Positions 12,194 to 43,619 of a DNA stretch of 64,000 nt are shown here, in pieces; within the stretch, counting starts at the first letter, position 1; each line of letters starts with the position of its first letter. The notes under the pieces are model-generated. The model saw only the letters and a program-made list of their open reading frames with translations, searched no databases and was not told the origin of the DNA. The position numbers and the translations under genes are program-made. This DNA is from Apricaphanius iberus. Lineage: Eukaryota > Chordata > Actinopteri > Cyprinodontiformes > Aphaniidae. The stretch is from positions 1-64,000 of the forward strand of contig JAPXFQ010000398.1 in NCBI GenBank assembly GCA_028564705.1, written 5' to 3'.

Positions 12194-12770
12194 TGTGAGG
12201 AATTTATTCAGTTGATGAGATACAACTTTTTCATCAATGGGAGATTAGAGATTGGCCTGTAATTCTGTATCAATGTATTGTCTAGGTTGTTCTTCTTTAA
12301 TAGGGTTTGATAACTGTTGTTTTGAGTTCACTATTTGAATCAGATTGGAGTTAATGACAGGGAAAACTTTCTTTAAGAAAGCTGTGGGTAAGATATCAAG
12401 GCAGCAAGAAGATGATCTCAGTTCTTTATCGATTCCATCGAAATGTGATTGATTTAACTTTTTTGAAGTCAGACATTTTCTCTAAATTGTTTTTATATGC
12501 GGGAAATGCTGATGGTGGGTTTGGTATTGCTGTATAGATTGATCTTCTGATTTTAAAAGTATTTTCAATGAAGTTGACAAATTCCCTGCAGGCCTTAGTG
12601 GAGTATAGCTCAGAGGCTGCTGTCACTGGAGGAATAGTTAGTCTTTCAACTGTTGCGAATAAAGTCATGTTTCTGTTAATGATTTCAGAAAAGAACATTT
12701 CCCTTGCAGTTTTCAAAGTTGAGTTATATGATTTAGGATAGCTTTAATCCTAATAAGTTCTAGTTTCAGG

Positions 12771-14251
12771 AAAATAATAGGATGATAAGTTTCGAACATC
12801 AAGAATCCATCCCACTGGCACTGTAACAATACATACTGATAGACCAGCTGAGCAATCTTATAGTACTACTACACTGAGATGTTGGGACAACCAGATTAGA
12901 ATCTGCTTTCCAGAGTGCAAAGAAGAACAAACATACAGGTGAGCTAAATATTCGATTCTTTTCACGTCTGCCTATACTGGTCCCAATAGACATCAGGTAA
13001 TGTTTTTTTTTTCATTATTCTTTTTCCCAAAAGTCCATAACATTATAGATTTACTTTTAAACACTTGTCTAATACAAGACCTCTAAATGTCATCCTTTAT
13101 ATAACTAAAACAAGAATGTTTAATTCACACAAATCTTAATTACTTTCTGCAGAGCACCAGCTAAGCATTTGGAAATAAATGTACACACATTATTTGAACT
13201 ACTACATATTCCTTCATTTCATATGAAATAAGAAAAGACCAAATGTTGTACATAGTTATGTTATTACTTAATATTTGTGTTTATGTTCTCTGCTATGGAC
13301 TTTGTTCAGATAAACTGAATTTTCTCTTTTTGAATTCCAAGTAAAGGTACTATCACTGACCTATTTTGCCTGTTGTGGGTTATAGATAATTCTTCAAGTA
13401 ACCTAGTTCTCATTTCAGGTTAGTTCCTATTTTGTTGAGCATTTATATTATTTAACAGAAAATTCTATTTGGGTTCTGTATTCTAAGGAAGTACCACCAA
13501 TTGTTTGATTTTACTTTCTGATTCGACCCAGATCCTCTACATTTCTGAGCCCTCCTTTGCCTTGTGCATGTTTAAGCAACCCTGTTGGCATTTTGATGTT
13601 TCATATAATTTTGCATGTCAGTTTACATTCTTAAAACATTTCTACCTGCTTGCATTTGGGTTCCCAATCAACACATAAAAGATTTGACTGTTGCTGCAAT
13701 ATTTTTATTCCACCACATAGGTCATTGTTATACAGAAATTTCCAAACTTTAACTTCACAATGAACAGTTCACTGCAGCTGAATGATAACTTAATAGGTCT
13801 ACCTCAAAGTAGTCTTCGAAAGTAAAAAGATGAATTTATTCAGATGACATTATATACTTTCTAGTTCATTATAACTTCCTTACAACACTGATAAATCCAT
13901 AATATAGCATTCAATGAAGCACCGACATAATTTAAGGATATTCATTACAATATACCAAATACATAAGATACAAGTGTAACATGCTTTAGATAGGACTGAT
14001 ATAGAGGTAGGCACGTATTAATTTATGCTGAGAATAAAGGACACTTGGAATCTTACTGAGGGCATTTTATCACAGTGTATCTTCAGAATGTAGGTTTACA
14101 GTTATATTAGCACCAGATAGAAAGACCACAGACAATTTAAACTCATCAGAAAACATATGCAACATGGCACAGCATACATTTTTAGATACAGCTTCAGGGT
14201 TATCAGTTAATATCATATATCAGTGAAAATGTATATATGTATGTATGTCTA
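12771..14251. other. AT-rich intergenic sequence, nothing recognised
   Basis: No repeats, exons or RNA genes recognised. Confidence 0.4.
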
Positions 14252-14415
14252 GGCAAGGCAATTTTATTTATATCGCATGCTTTCAACACAAGGCAATTCA
14301 AGGTGGTTTACATGATTACAAAAATTTGAAAATTAAAACACAGAATCACTAAAAGAAAGCATAGACGGACATTTAGCAATAACAATAATTAAAAGAAAAC
14401 ATTACAAAATAAATC
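14252..14415 (-). repeat. L2 LINE 3'-tail fragment
   Basis: AGGCAAGGCAATTTTATTTA followed by CACAAGGCAATTCAAGGTGG and an A-rich stretch, the standard teleost L2 3' end in reverse orientation. Confidence 0.6.
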
Positions 14416-14449
14416 ATTACTGTATATATATGTGTGTGTGTGTTGCCAC

Positions 14450-14600
14450 AATTTTTCTGAAAAGTAATCTGATTACTGACTATTTCCAAAAGTAACTTAG
14501 TTACTTTACTGATTACTTTATTTTCAAAGTAACTAACTTATGTATGAAGTTAATTTATTAGTTACTTTCAGCAGCTGCCAGTAGCACTTCCCACTGCCTC
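14450..14600. mobile_element. MITE-like repeat (AGTAATCTGATTACT type)
   Basis: Repeated AGTAAC/TTACTT words with AAAAGTAATCTGATTACTG, typical of a small teleost DNA-transposon family. Incomplete; ends not defined. Confidence 0.4.
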
Positions 14601-14769
14601 AACATAGAAACAATAACCAGTTATGCCAATACTCACTTTTTAACAGGAAGTATAGACAGTAAGTATACTTGCCTTTTAACCTCACGTTGACATTAGCAAC
14701 TATTTTTCTTTTTATCTCACTGTTTTTTCCCATTATTTACATTAGATTATTTACACATTAGCTGCTCAA

Positions 14770-14945
14770 GGGAACACGGGGAGAACATGCAAAAGGCCCT
14801 CTCACCAACCCTACCTAGGTTGTGGGTGCCGATGATTCAGAGGAACAAACACAACCTCAGCACCCACCAGGAATCAAGGTCAGGACTTTCTAGCTGTGAG
14901 GTGAGCTGCGCTACCAGCTGCGTGGCCGTGCTCCCAACACTAGCA
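14770..14945 (-). repeat. tRNA-headed retroposon fragment
   Basis: CACGGGGAGAACATGCAAA, then AATCAAGGTCAGGACTTTCT, then GCTGTGAGGTGAGCTGCGCT: the reverse of the head region also found at 62.65-62.77 kb, with changes. Confidence 0.45.
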
Positions 14946-15179
14946 ACTATGAAGCTACAAGCTGTGTCTTGGGGATGTCAGTGCACATACTACAGGAGAG
15001 TTCCAGTAGGGGGCAGACTCAGAGAACAGATTAGAGAACTCACATGGCAAACATGGCGACCGTAAAGGAGATAATCAGCTGTTCCGGATTATGACAGAGA
15101 AAGATGGCAGCAGTGTTGTTCAAGGTATGTAAGGCCATATTTATCACTATTGTTGCTTGTTTTCCTAATGCGTTTGCTG

Positions 15180-16600
15180 CCATGAAGACTGGCTAGGCCA
15201 TTCCAGGACCTTGAGATGCTTCCTACGGAGCCACTCCTTAGATGTCCTGGCAGTGTGTTTTGGCTCATTGTCATGCTGGAAGACCCAGCCATGACCCATC
15301 TTCAATGCTCTTACTTAGGGAAGGCGATTGTTGGTCAAGATATCACAATACGTGGCCCCATCCATCCTCCAATCAATGCGGTGCAGTCATCTCGTCCACT
15401 TTGTAGAAAAGCATCCCCAAAGAATGGTGTTTCCACCTCCATGCTTCAGAGTTGGGATGGTGTTCTTGGGGTTTTACTGAATCTTCTTCTTTCTCCAAAA
15501 ACACAGCAAGTGGAGTTTAGATCAAAAAGCTCCACTTTTGTCTCATGAGATCACATGACCTTCTCCAATTCCTCCTCTGGATCATCCAGATGGTCATTGG
15601 CAAACTTCAGACGGGCCTTGACATGCGCTGGCTTGAGCAAGGGGACCTTGCGTCCACTACAGGATACTATTCCATGACGGCGGAGTGTGTTACTGATGGT
15701 TTTCTTTAAGACTGTGGTCCAAGCTCTATTCAGGTCATTGACCAGGTCCTGCTGTGTAGTTATGGGCTCATTCCTTAAAGTTCCTCATGAACATTGATGC
15801 CTGTTGTCGATTTAATAATGGATGAGAGAAGATTCCTTCAGCAGTTTTTAATATCGGCTTTTTGTTCAACAAGGAGGACAGTATACACAGCACAATTGCA
15901 TACACTGACCTTTATCCCCCAAACCTGACACAGAAATATATAGGATTGGGTGTCATTTGGATAATATCAACGTGTAGATATATGGTGGTTGCCAAGCAAA
16001 CTAAGGTGTATGGCTAAAGATCGCACACACATATCTCTGAAGCCTAAGACATTGTCTTGATGAAATGTCATGAAGCATACAGTGTCATCCTATCATATTT
16101 GATTAACAGAACTGAACAAAAACAGAACAATGATTATCCTCATTACTAAATTTTCCACCACATGCCCCACGAAGAGAGATCTTGCATGGCATTCCAGACC
16201 GAGTAGACTGACCGTCGTCTTGAACTTCTTCTATTTTCTAATTATTGCACCAACAGTTGTTGCCTTCTCACCAAGCTGCTTGCCTATTGTCCTGTTGCCC
16301 ATCCCAGCCTTGTGCAGCTCTACAATTTTATCCCTGATGTCCTTGCACAGCTCTTTAATTGTGGCCATTGTGGAGAGGTTGGAGTGTGTGGACAGGTGTC
16401 TTTTATACAGGTAACTAGTTTAAATAGGTAATGAGTGGAGAACAGGAGGGCTTCTCAATGAAGAACTAACAGGTCTGTGGGAGCCTAAATCATATGTCAT
16501 GCACTAAAATGGAAAATAATTAGCTAAAAATCATCCACTGTAATTTTTGTTTTAGATTATCTCCCTCACAGTTGAAGAGTACTACCCTTGATACAAATTA
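15180..16600 (-). mobile_element. degenerate Tc1/mariner element
   Basis: The minus strand starts with [20 protein letters not shown] and [14 protein letters not shown] near 16,366, a Tc1 helix-turn-helix start, and continues to [20 protein letters not shown] near 15,230. CAGTTGAAGAGTAC near 16,570 fits a Tc1 end. About 340 foreign bases (15,790-16,130) interrupt it, stops are present, and the C-terminus and other end are lost. Confidence 0.8.
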
Positions 16601-16634
16601 CATACCTCTAAATGCTTTGTAAGTGGGAAAACTT

Positions 16635-16638
<4 letters not shown>

Positions 16639-16674
<36 letters not shown>
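16639..16674. repeat. (TA)n microsatellite
   Basis: An almost pure TA run flanked by CATACA/ACACATACA. Confidence 0.9.
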
Positions 16675-16678
<4 letters not shown>

Positions 16679-17087
16679 CAATTTTTTTTGTTGAATATGT
16701 CATCCCACATAATGAAACTGTTGGAAAAATTAAAGGAAGTTAGACATAGGTGATATGGACTAGAAATCAAATCTTACATAATTGTTGAGGCAAAAACTTT
16801 GCTTTCCTTTCTTAAAAATAAATTACAAACAACAGAATATGTTCCTAAACTTGCTTTTATCTCAATCATCCCTTCTTGGAGTTAAGATGATTTTTAAGTC
16901 CAAACAAATAAGCACTAAAAACAAAATACATGTAAAACAAGATTGCATTACTTTGAACTGTAGAAACCCCAAATGTGCATAGAATTTTTCTTTTTTTTGA
17001 GGATTTTCTCGATATTCTAAATATTCAGTCCTCATAAATAGTAACAATTTGATGGATCAATATAATGTATATATGAGACACCTATAG

Positions 17088-17093
17088 TTTATT
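17088..17093 (-). promoter_or_regulatory. polyadenylation signal of the arrestin gene
   Basis: AATAAA on the minus strand, about 47 bases after the arrestin stop codon. It is the first such signal downstream. Confidence 0.45.
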
Positions 17094-17139
17094 GTATTAA
17101 GTTTACTGTATATTTTAGCCATAACTTAGCAATGTGTAG

Positions 17140-36704
<19,565 letters not shown>

Positions 36705-37260
36705 CTTTGCACTAGGAGGACGAGCAGGAGAAACAAAATAAAACTCGTATAATTAGGCTACTCGTATAGCAAGACCGTTATCTCGGCTGTCCGAAAAGAT
36801 ACACCCGAAACTAGCCTGATTCTTATAATAGACCTCTACTGCCCTCGCTGGAGACACGCGGTTTACAGGAAGCAGTATGGAAAACCAGAAGTGCCACTAT
36901 CGGAACAAACAAATAAATAAACACACAATTAAAACAATACAAAGTTTTATTTAGTACACTAAACGGGGCAACAGATGTTCAGGATGGGTTTTGTGTTTTT
37001 TAGTACCTGCTTATAGTGCACAAGCAAAATACCTGACAATTACAACCACTGATTCTGTCACTGGCGCAAATGTGGTGGGGGACGGGAAGATCTGTATCAC
37101 AGGCACGGTCTCACAGAGACGCTCTCCGTCTCTCAGACTCACGAGCGGCCAGCGGCCATTGGTGCTGATTCTTCTCTTCTCTTAAGCGAGCTGGCTGAGC
37201 CGCTTTAAAGAAGGCCACTCTTTCTAACCCCGCCCCCCCACCATGCACACACACACACTT
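36705..37260 (-). promoter_or_regulatory. arrestin 5' region, GC-richer, possible promoter
   Basis: The sequence before the arrestin ATG becomes GC-richer, and 37,228-37,240 holds ACCCCGCCCCCCCA, a GC-box (Sp1-type) candidate. No clear TATA box is placed. The core promoter position is inferred only from its location. Confidence 0.3.
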
Positions 37261-37464
37261 TCTGTGGGAGTGGGGTTTCTGTGGAGCTAGGATGCAGATT
37301 AGCGCCACCCGATGGCTGTGTGTGACCCAACACTACAGTACTATTTATGAATCATCACAGTATTATTGCAATTCATACCACAGCATTTTTATTTATGGGC
37401 AATAGCACTTTCAAACACAGCAAGGATGTTATACAAAGTGCTGAAGTTATCAAGACATAAATAC

Positions 37465-37540
37465 ACAAGGTAAAGGCAATTTTATAGCACACTTTTAATA
37501 CAAGGTAATTCAAAGATGAAAGGTAGACAAACATAAATTA
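37465..37540 (-). repeat. L2 LINE 3'-tail relic
   Basis: AAGGTAAAGGCAATTTTATA, GCACACTTTTAATACAAGG and TAATTCAAAGATG are diverged L2 tail words. Confidence 0.4.
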
Positions 37541-38053
37541 AATATGTTTTCCGGTCAGAACATCTTATCGGTTAATTTTCTCCTTGACTAATATTTAATT
37601 CTACTGCACAATTAAAGTAAACAAAAGACAGCTCATACATAGACACTGGTCCTACAGATGTACCTGTATCATAAAATTACTTTGTTCTTACGATTCTCAT
37701 TTATGTCACTTTATAGGGAGAGTTTTTAAATCTCACACAAGATTTAACACATCAATCTACAATGGTCCCTGTAATAATGGTTATTCCACAGTTGAGAGTA
37801 ACCTAAAATACGCAACAAAAGGAGATTATTACGTAAAAAAGAGACACCAGCCACTGTATACACAGAGGGAGTATTTAATACTGTTTTGTTCTCTAATGAA
37901 TGTAAAACATAGCTTTTTCAGTTACTTGTTCAAACATCAGATATGTATGCCAAACTGATGAGACACTGTATAGAGGGTTTTCACCAACGTCATGTTCTGT
38001 GAGGTAACCCGTATGCGCGGCCATATTGGAGGCACTCGGAGGTAAATACTGCG

Positions 38054-40670
38054 ATGGATAAATGTCCAAAACCACAGAAAAGCTCCTCAAAATGCGTTAT
38101 GGATGCAAAGGCATACAGGAAAGGACTTGGTCCGCAAGAAAGGGCGCGATACATGGAAAAGTTAAGGTTTATTGGTGGTGCAGATCCATACGAGTTGGCT
38201 CCTTTGTCTTGGATCAATGACGACCCGGAGAGTCTTCCGTCTATTGCTTATCCCGACATCGTCAACTACCTGTTTTTTTTCGCCAAGCCCATACACAGCG
38301 GAAGACCTTAAATCTTATAAAAGTTTGGAAGCCTATAACCAGATGGTGTGTGGATGGGTGAGGGAGATGCAGTATCAAGTCATCAACGACAGATGTGTTG
38401 TGAATACCAAAGTAAGTAATGCAATAACGTCTTTAATCAACCTAACCATTACTGTATGATATCATGAATAGCCACGGTATAACGTTAGCCAAGAGTTTTT
38501 CTCCTTCAGTTTGATACGCATTAGTATATGATAATGCACAGTCTACATTTACACTGTACACTATAAACTACAGATCGCTATCAGAATTTAACCCTTTGAT
38601 GGATAGTGTCGACTACAGTGTCCACCTATCTAAACACTGTTTTCCAGTATAAGCATGGGTCAGGATGGTAAATTAGCAAATTAGCCACTTCACTGGACAT
38701 TAGTGAGTCCTCCAATACACTGCCACTCACTGAAAAGTAGATAAATATAGTATAAAATCTGATACAACTCAGGACAGGAAAAACAGGAAAGAAAACTATT
38801 CAGCGATATTTTAAAGAATTTTATAATATATAGCTATGAAAACATGTAATTTTATTAATATTTTGATAAAATAGATGAAGATAGATAAATAAAATAAAAA
38901 GTCTGATAATATTGAAAATAAACAACAGCATAACTGTACATGTCTTTGGGACTAAAATGTTGAATAATTCATGCATTAGAGGGTTAAAACCTCTGGGGGG
39001 GGGGGGGGGGGCTGAACCTTACTTTGTTAACAAGTGATGTAGATAAGATAATTCTTTATTAATCCCCAGAGGCGAAATTCAATTGTTGCAGTAGTAATAA
39101 TAATAATATATTAGGCTACCTGTTAGTAAAAAAAAAAAAAACTTTTTTAAGTGAAATGGTGAGAAACTATTTTGTTATTCTTACAGAATTATTTAGTTGC
39201 TTTGTCTTTTATTCAGGTACTCCACTCTCAATCAATCCGAGCAACACCCCTGGAACCCTGGATAATCGTGGAGAAGTCTGGCCGGATACTTGGAGCCCAC
39301 TGCACGTGTATGGCTGGCCTCAGAGAGACGTGCACACATGTCGCAGCATTATTGTTTCTCATTGAAGAAACAGTGAAGTTGTAAAAAAGAGATCTCAAGT
39401 AAAAGAGTTGGCCAGAAGAAATATGCGGCTCATAGACAATCACTCGAGGAACAAAGCGTTAGTGATTTTTGTACTGCTACAGATAGGAAAACACAACAGC
39501 CAACCAGTGATGAACTGTCATCATTATTCAGTGCTCTTGGTTTGACTGGATCAAAGTCTGCTATTTTGTCCCTGATTGAGCCTTACTCTGACAGTTTTGT
39601 TCCCAAAGTGTTTGGAGAAAACTTTCCTCCTGTGTTGACTGAACTGCGAAACGATGAAGCAGTTCACATGGACTATAGTGATATATTGTCCATGTGCAAA
39701 GATGTTGAAATTTCAGTATCAGAAGAGCAAGTAAAGGCAGTTGAAGCTGCTACAAGGGATCAAGCTTCTTCTAAACTGTGGTTTCAGTTTCGTGCTGGTC
39801 GAATTACAGCATCTAAAATGAAAACTGCATGTTGCACTGATCCAAATCAACCAGCTCAGAGCTTCATCAAAACTGTGTGCTATCCTGAATCATACAAATT
39901 TACATCAAAAGCCACTTCCTGGGGATATAATCATGAGAAATTTGCACGTGATATGTTTATAGATGTGCATAAGAAATCTCATGAAAATGTTAAAATACAT
40001 GACACAGGTTTTTTCATAAATCCAAGTGTGCCATTCTTGGGTGCTTCTCCCGATGGCCTTGTTTCTTGTGATTGTTGTGGTGTCGGTGTAATTGAAGTGA
40101 AATGTCCATTTTGTGTGAAAAGTGACAAGGTAGACACTGCATCCTATTTGGAGAAGAAGAGGGAAGGGAAACTGACACTTAACCAAAACCATCAGTATTT
40201 CTACCAGGTGCAAACTCAACTTGGGGTGTGTAAACTGGAATCTGCCTATTTTGCTGTTTGGACAGAAAAAGATTTGCATGTGGAGCAAATTTTTTTTTGA
40301 TGAAGAGTTCTGGGACACTATATGCCAGAAAAGCAAACACATTTTTGAGACAGCTATTATGCCAGAGTTAGTTGGCAAGTTTTACACAAGGCTTTCATCT
40401 ACCACAGCCAATGTGACCTCACAATCTGGAGTATCCGTTTCGGCTGAATCTGATTGTGCTGCAAGTACCAGTGGCCAAGAAAAAACCTGGTGTTTCTGTG
40501 GCCAGGTTGAGTTTGGAAGAATGATTCTGTGTGACCATGCAAAATGTCAAATTAAGTGGTTTCACTACTCGTGCATTAATGTTAAGGTTGCACCAAAGGG
40601 AAAATGGTTTTGCCCAAAGTGCCAAAAACTACCTCAGTTTTTGCCAAAAAAGAGAAAGAAATCTAAGTAA
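38054..40670 (+). pseudogene. ISL2EU accessory protein: SWIM finger, YqaJ nuclease, PHD finger
   Basis: Exon 1 (38,054-38,411, GTAAGT donor) and exon 2 (from 39,217 after TTTATTCAG) fit in phase. Exon 2 first shows a SWIM zinc finger (CTC then CTH, CxC-x7-CxH). The YqaJ exonuclease core follows: RAGRITASK, WGYNHEKFA (metal-binding Glu), GASPDGLV (Asp), VIEVKCP (ExK) and YQVQTQL (Gln), so all expected catalytic positions are present. A C-terminal PHD finger follows (WCFC, LCDHAKC, WFHYSC, WFCPKC) and a basic tail. Three frameshifts break it, in a T run near 38,275, an A run near 39,390 and a T run near 40,293. Inferred role: DNA processing during or after transposition. Related to lambda-exonuclease/RecE-type nucleases. 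Confidence 0.85.
38412..39216 (+). other. intron of the ISL2EU nuclease gene
   Basis: Begins GTAAGT and ends TTATTCAG. It contains an 18-base G run (38,995-39,012) and a short retroposon tail near 39,043-39,090 (AGATAATTCTTTATTAATCC). Otherwise AT-rich. Confidence 0.6.
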
Positions 40671-41070
40671 AAAAACAAATCTTTTTTTTTCTCAGTGTAC
40701 TGCTTTGAAGCTATGCACTTCAGGCACTTTTTAAAATTTTTACTTGTTTTAATGTTAGGGAGATATTGTAAGGCGATACTGTCCAAAGAAAGTTTTCAAA
40801 CTCACATTACATACAAAATTGATTTAGTTAATCATACTATATAGTTTATAAGCAAAGTGTTCTGATAACTGTGTGGTTTTCTTTTAATAAATCTGTGTTC
40901 TGATAAAATTGTGATGCTGTGTGTTCTCTTCCACAACAATACAATAACAATGACTGAACAAAGACTGTTTTTGTTCAGTTTTTATACTTAAGTCAATTAT
41001 GAATAATTTTAAGCGATAATATAGTCCAGTCGTGTTGAAATTTTATTGACAGTGCATATAAAAATATACT

Positions 41071-42716
41071 TTAGTCAAAATCAACAATTGATGGGCAAAG
41101 GTTCACCAGAGCACAACAGACAAGTCCAATCTTATCAATGGTACAATAACAATCATTATCCCTGCACATCAAGAAATCAATTGGCAGTATCCCCCCCAAA
41201 AATAGTATATTACTGGCGCACACTACCAATCACACGCTCAACATTTATCCTCACATGGGCAATTTTCCTTGTGGTTTCCAAATCAACAGGAGCTAACTGG
41301 GATTTTCCACGTGTGAAGGCTGGAATTTTTACATGAGCCATTCTACAACCCAAAGTGGCCTGAATATTAAAGCCACGATCAGCAAGGACAAGATCACCAG
41401 GAACTTTGTTGTCCAGAAAGCCACAGTTTTCAGTTATGTATTTGTCACTTACTCTTCCTCCCCATGCATTTGAAATGTAAGACACTGTGCCCTGTGGTGT
41501 AATGCCAATCAAGAATTTAATTGTGTTATGGTGCTTGTAAGAAGACCATTTTTCTGCTCTGGCTATAAGGTTAGACGGACGCTCTATAAAAACTTCAAAA
41601 CAGTCAATAATAACGGCACATTATTTCCCAAAAAGTTTCCTGAATTGCATTGGCATGGTTTTTTTGCAAATTCTCTCTTTCTGGCCATATGATAAGTGGT
41701 TTCATACAAATAAACATGACATAAATGACATCAGTGACTATCCTAGAAGCAGTGGCTACTGATATGTTAAATGCATATGACAGGAAGGTTGTGGAAACAT
41801 TAAGCCTAAGGCGCATAAGTGTCAACATCAACTGCTTAAACTTATCAAGTGACTTTTTTACAGGGAGGTGGGGCCTGAGGAATGTGAAGAGAACCAACAG
41901 TATCTGGTATGTAGGTAGGCCAGTAAAAAATAAAACCTTTTCATCCTTATCAAGAAATGCACTTTTGTCATAGGAAGTGGACAAATGTGCCACATCAGAG
42001 CGCAAATGAATGTTTTCAGTTCTAACTGAAAACATTCTCATAGCCTCCATTAAATCACAAGTAATATCAGTTTGTGTCCCCGTTCTGCACAAATTTCTGC
42101 TCATTTTATCACTTGTCAAAGAGTCATCAGTGTCAGGGTCATTGGTCCCAGCAGTAGAAGCAACAGCAGCAGCTTCATCCTTCAGTCTCTGCTGGGTTCT
42201 ATTCAAATGACGTCTGTAGCGTGATGTCCCTGTTTCTTCAGGTGACCTTTGCTGACCTGTCATTCCAACAGACAGCACCCAATCTGGGTCATCCTTTTGA
42301 TAAAGGTCAGACCTTTTACCTGTAATACAATGAGAAATACAGCATATTTATTTTATTTTAGCTCACAACTGTGTTGCTACTGTGGCAGGCTATTAAACAT
42401 GATTATATTAAGTCAATAGCCAATAGCTGATATGAATAACATTATCATAATCACACTAGAAAATTTGTTAAGAGCAACTTCTTTTAACAATTCACTTACC
42501 TGACAAGAAATGGGCCGAACAAATTCGGATGTTGTCCAGATTTTTGCCTCGTAGATCCTGGTTTAGCTTTGCTAACCACAAGCGCCTCCTTTCCTCTGAT
42601 AACTTTTGGCCTTGTTTTCCCTGATTTGTAATAACTTTTGGCAGTCTATAAAACTGCAAATGATTTTCACGGTCTGACCGATTGGTACAGCCAAAAACAC
42701 GGCAATAATTCACCAT
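41071..42716 (-). pseudogene. ISL2EU transposase: THAP domain plus DDE_Tnp_4
   Basis: Exon 1 (42,500-42,716) encodes a THAP zinc-binding domain: CRVFGC, FYRLPK, RRLWLAKL and ICSAHF (C2CH pattern). A phase-1 intron (GTAAGT donor, TTACAG acceptor near 42,322) leads to exon 2: a linker, then a helix-turn-helix part (KFKQLMLTLMRLRLNVS) and a DDE nuclease. Catalytic blocks visible are [39 protein letters not shown] and [11 protein letters not shown]. Disabling changes are a frameshift in an A run near 41,665, a stop near 41,620, a stop near 41,211 and a frameshift in a G run near 41,195. The stop at 41,071 is the natural end judged by similarity of the tail. Confidence 0.85.
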
Positions 42717-42835
42717 TTCCTTTTGTTGGACGTTTGGAACCTGAGTGCGTGCGCTTTGTTTACTTTCAGTATCTCCAATATGGCGACTTCCGGTTTGATG
42801 ACGAGGCGATGACGCGCCGTGAAAATCCCATATAG

Positions 42836-43619
42836 TAACCAGTTTCTCTTATCCCTTAAAACATTATCTATTAATTTATTTCTGTATCTTTTTGGTTCAT
42901 TTTTTTTATTTCCAGTAATTTAGAGATAAAAAGAAAATGGCAAAATCAAAAATAATAAATAAATCAGCTGCCAGTTTGCCAGCTCGGATACAATATATGC
43001 TACAAAATGTCTGAGATGGTGCTGGTTTATTTTAATGATGCTTAATTAGCAGTTTCTTAGATTTTTTTCTATGTTGTGTATTCAAAAACATGTCAGCTGA
43101 TGCAACTTATTTCACAAACTGTTTTGTCTCCACCACGTAAAAATCTAATGTGGAATTTTTTAACTGTGCAGGTCTAACATCCGGTTGTGTTTCACTTTAT
43201 ATTTTAATATAATCAGTATCTTGTAGAGTTTCTTAATGTGTCAATGTTGTAGCATTCTTTGCAGAGATTAAAGACTAGAATTCAAAAGTTTAACTTTACA
43301 TTATATATAATATGTTAGGATTTGTATAATGTAAGGATGAATAAAGTCCAGAAATTATGTATTGTTTAATTCCCTTTAATTTTAACTTCATAATAATCAA
43401 AAAATGTAGGCCTACTTTCTAATATAAAGTAAACTTGGTAATTAGGATAATTTAATTTAAATATTTATTTGCAGAGATTAGATCAAAACTTCCTAAAATG
43501 TTCTGTCTGGAACAGAACAGAAATATCATTTATTGCCTCATAGGGGGTATGTTCCTAAAAAAAAAAGAAGATCAAAATACCAATTTATTCTAAAATAAGA
43601 TGAAAGTCAGTATGCTGTG
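42836..43619. other. AT-rich intergenic sequence, nothing recognised
   Basis: No exon, repeat or RNA gene recognised. Confidence 0.4.

Larger units (their letters stand above)
10700..12770 (-). mobile_element. L2/Maui-type LINE, 5'-truncated and degenerate
   Basis: The 3' end carries the teleost L2 tail (AAGGCAAGGC, TTTATTTATATAGC). Reading leftward from 12.7 kb, the minus strand gives reverse-transcriptase pieces in several frames: a thumb-like N-terminal part (12,426-12,716), FRSVFHAHHSTETD and LLDLSAAYDTVDH (12,010-12,190), a WFESYLKNR piece, and YADDTMLY with [11 protein letters not shown] (11,658-11,969). The YADD box is the polymerase active site. Frameshifts and stops separate the pieces, so it is dead. 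An unrelated MITE-like block sits at about 11,270-11,520. Confidence 0.85.
37969..42835. mobile_element. ISL2EU DNA transposon, nearly complete, two genes
   Basis: About 4.87 kb. Ends: TATAGAGGGTTTTCACCAAC on the left and, in reverse, TATATGGGATTTTCACGG on the right, both with GCCATATTGGAG further in. The left half encodes a SWIM/YqaJ/PHD protein (+) and the right half a THAP-DDE transposase (-); their stop codons face each other, about 400 bp apart. The ISL2EU family of the Harbinger-related group is known for this pair of a THAP transposase and a YqaJ-type nuclease. Both genes carry disabling changes. It lies about 1.3 kb upstream of the arrestin start. Confidence 0.85.

Noticed and set aside
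15216..15548. Plus-strand 110-codon frame
   Set aside because: Antisense shadow of the Tc1 transposase relic.
36830..36850. CTCF-like word near the arrestin start
   Set aside because: The core is one base short (CCAGCGAGGGCAG), so spacing is wrong.
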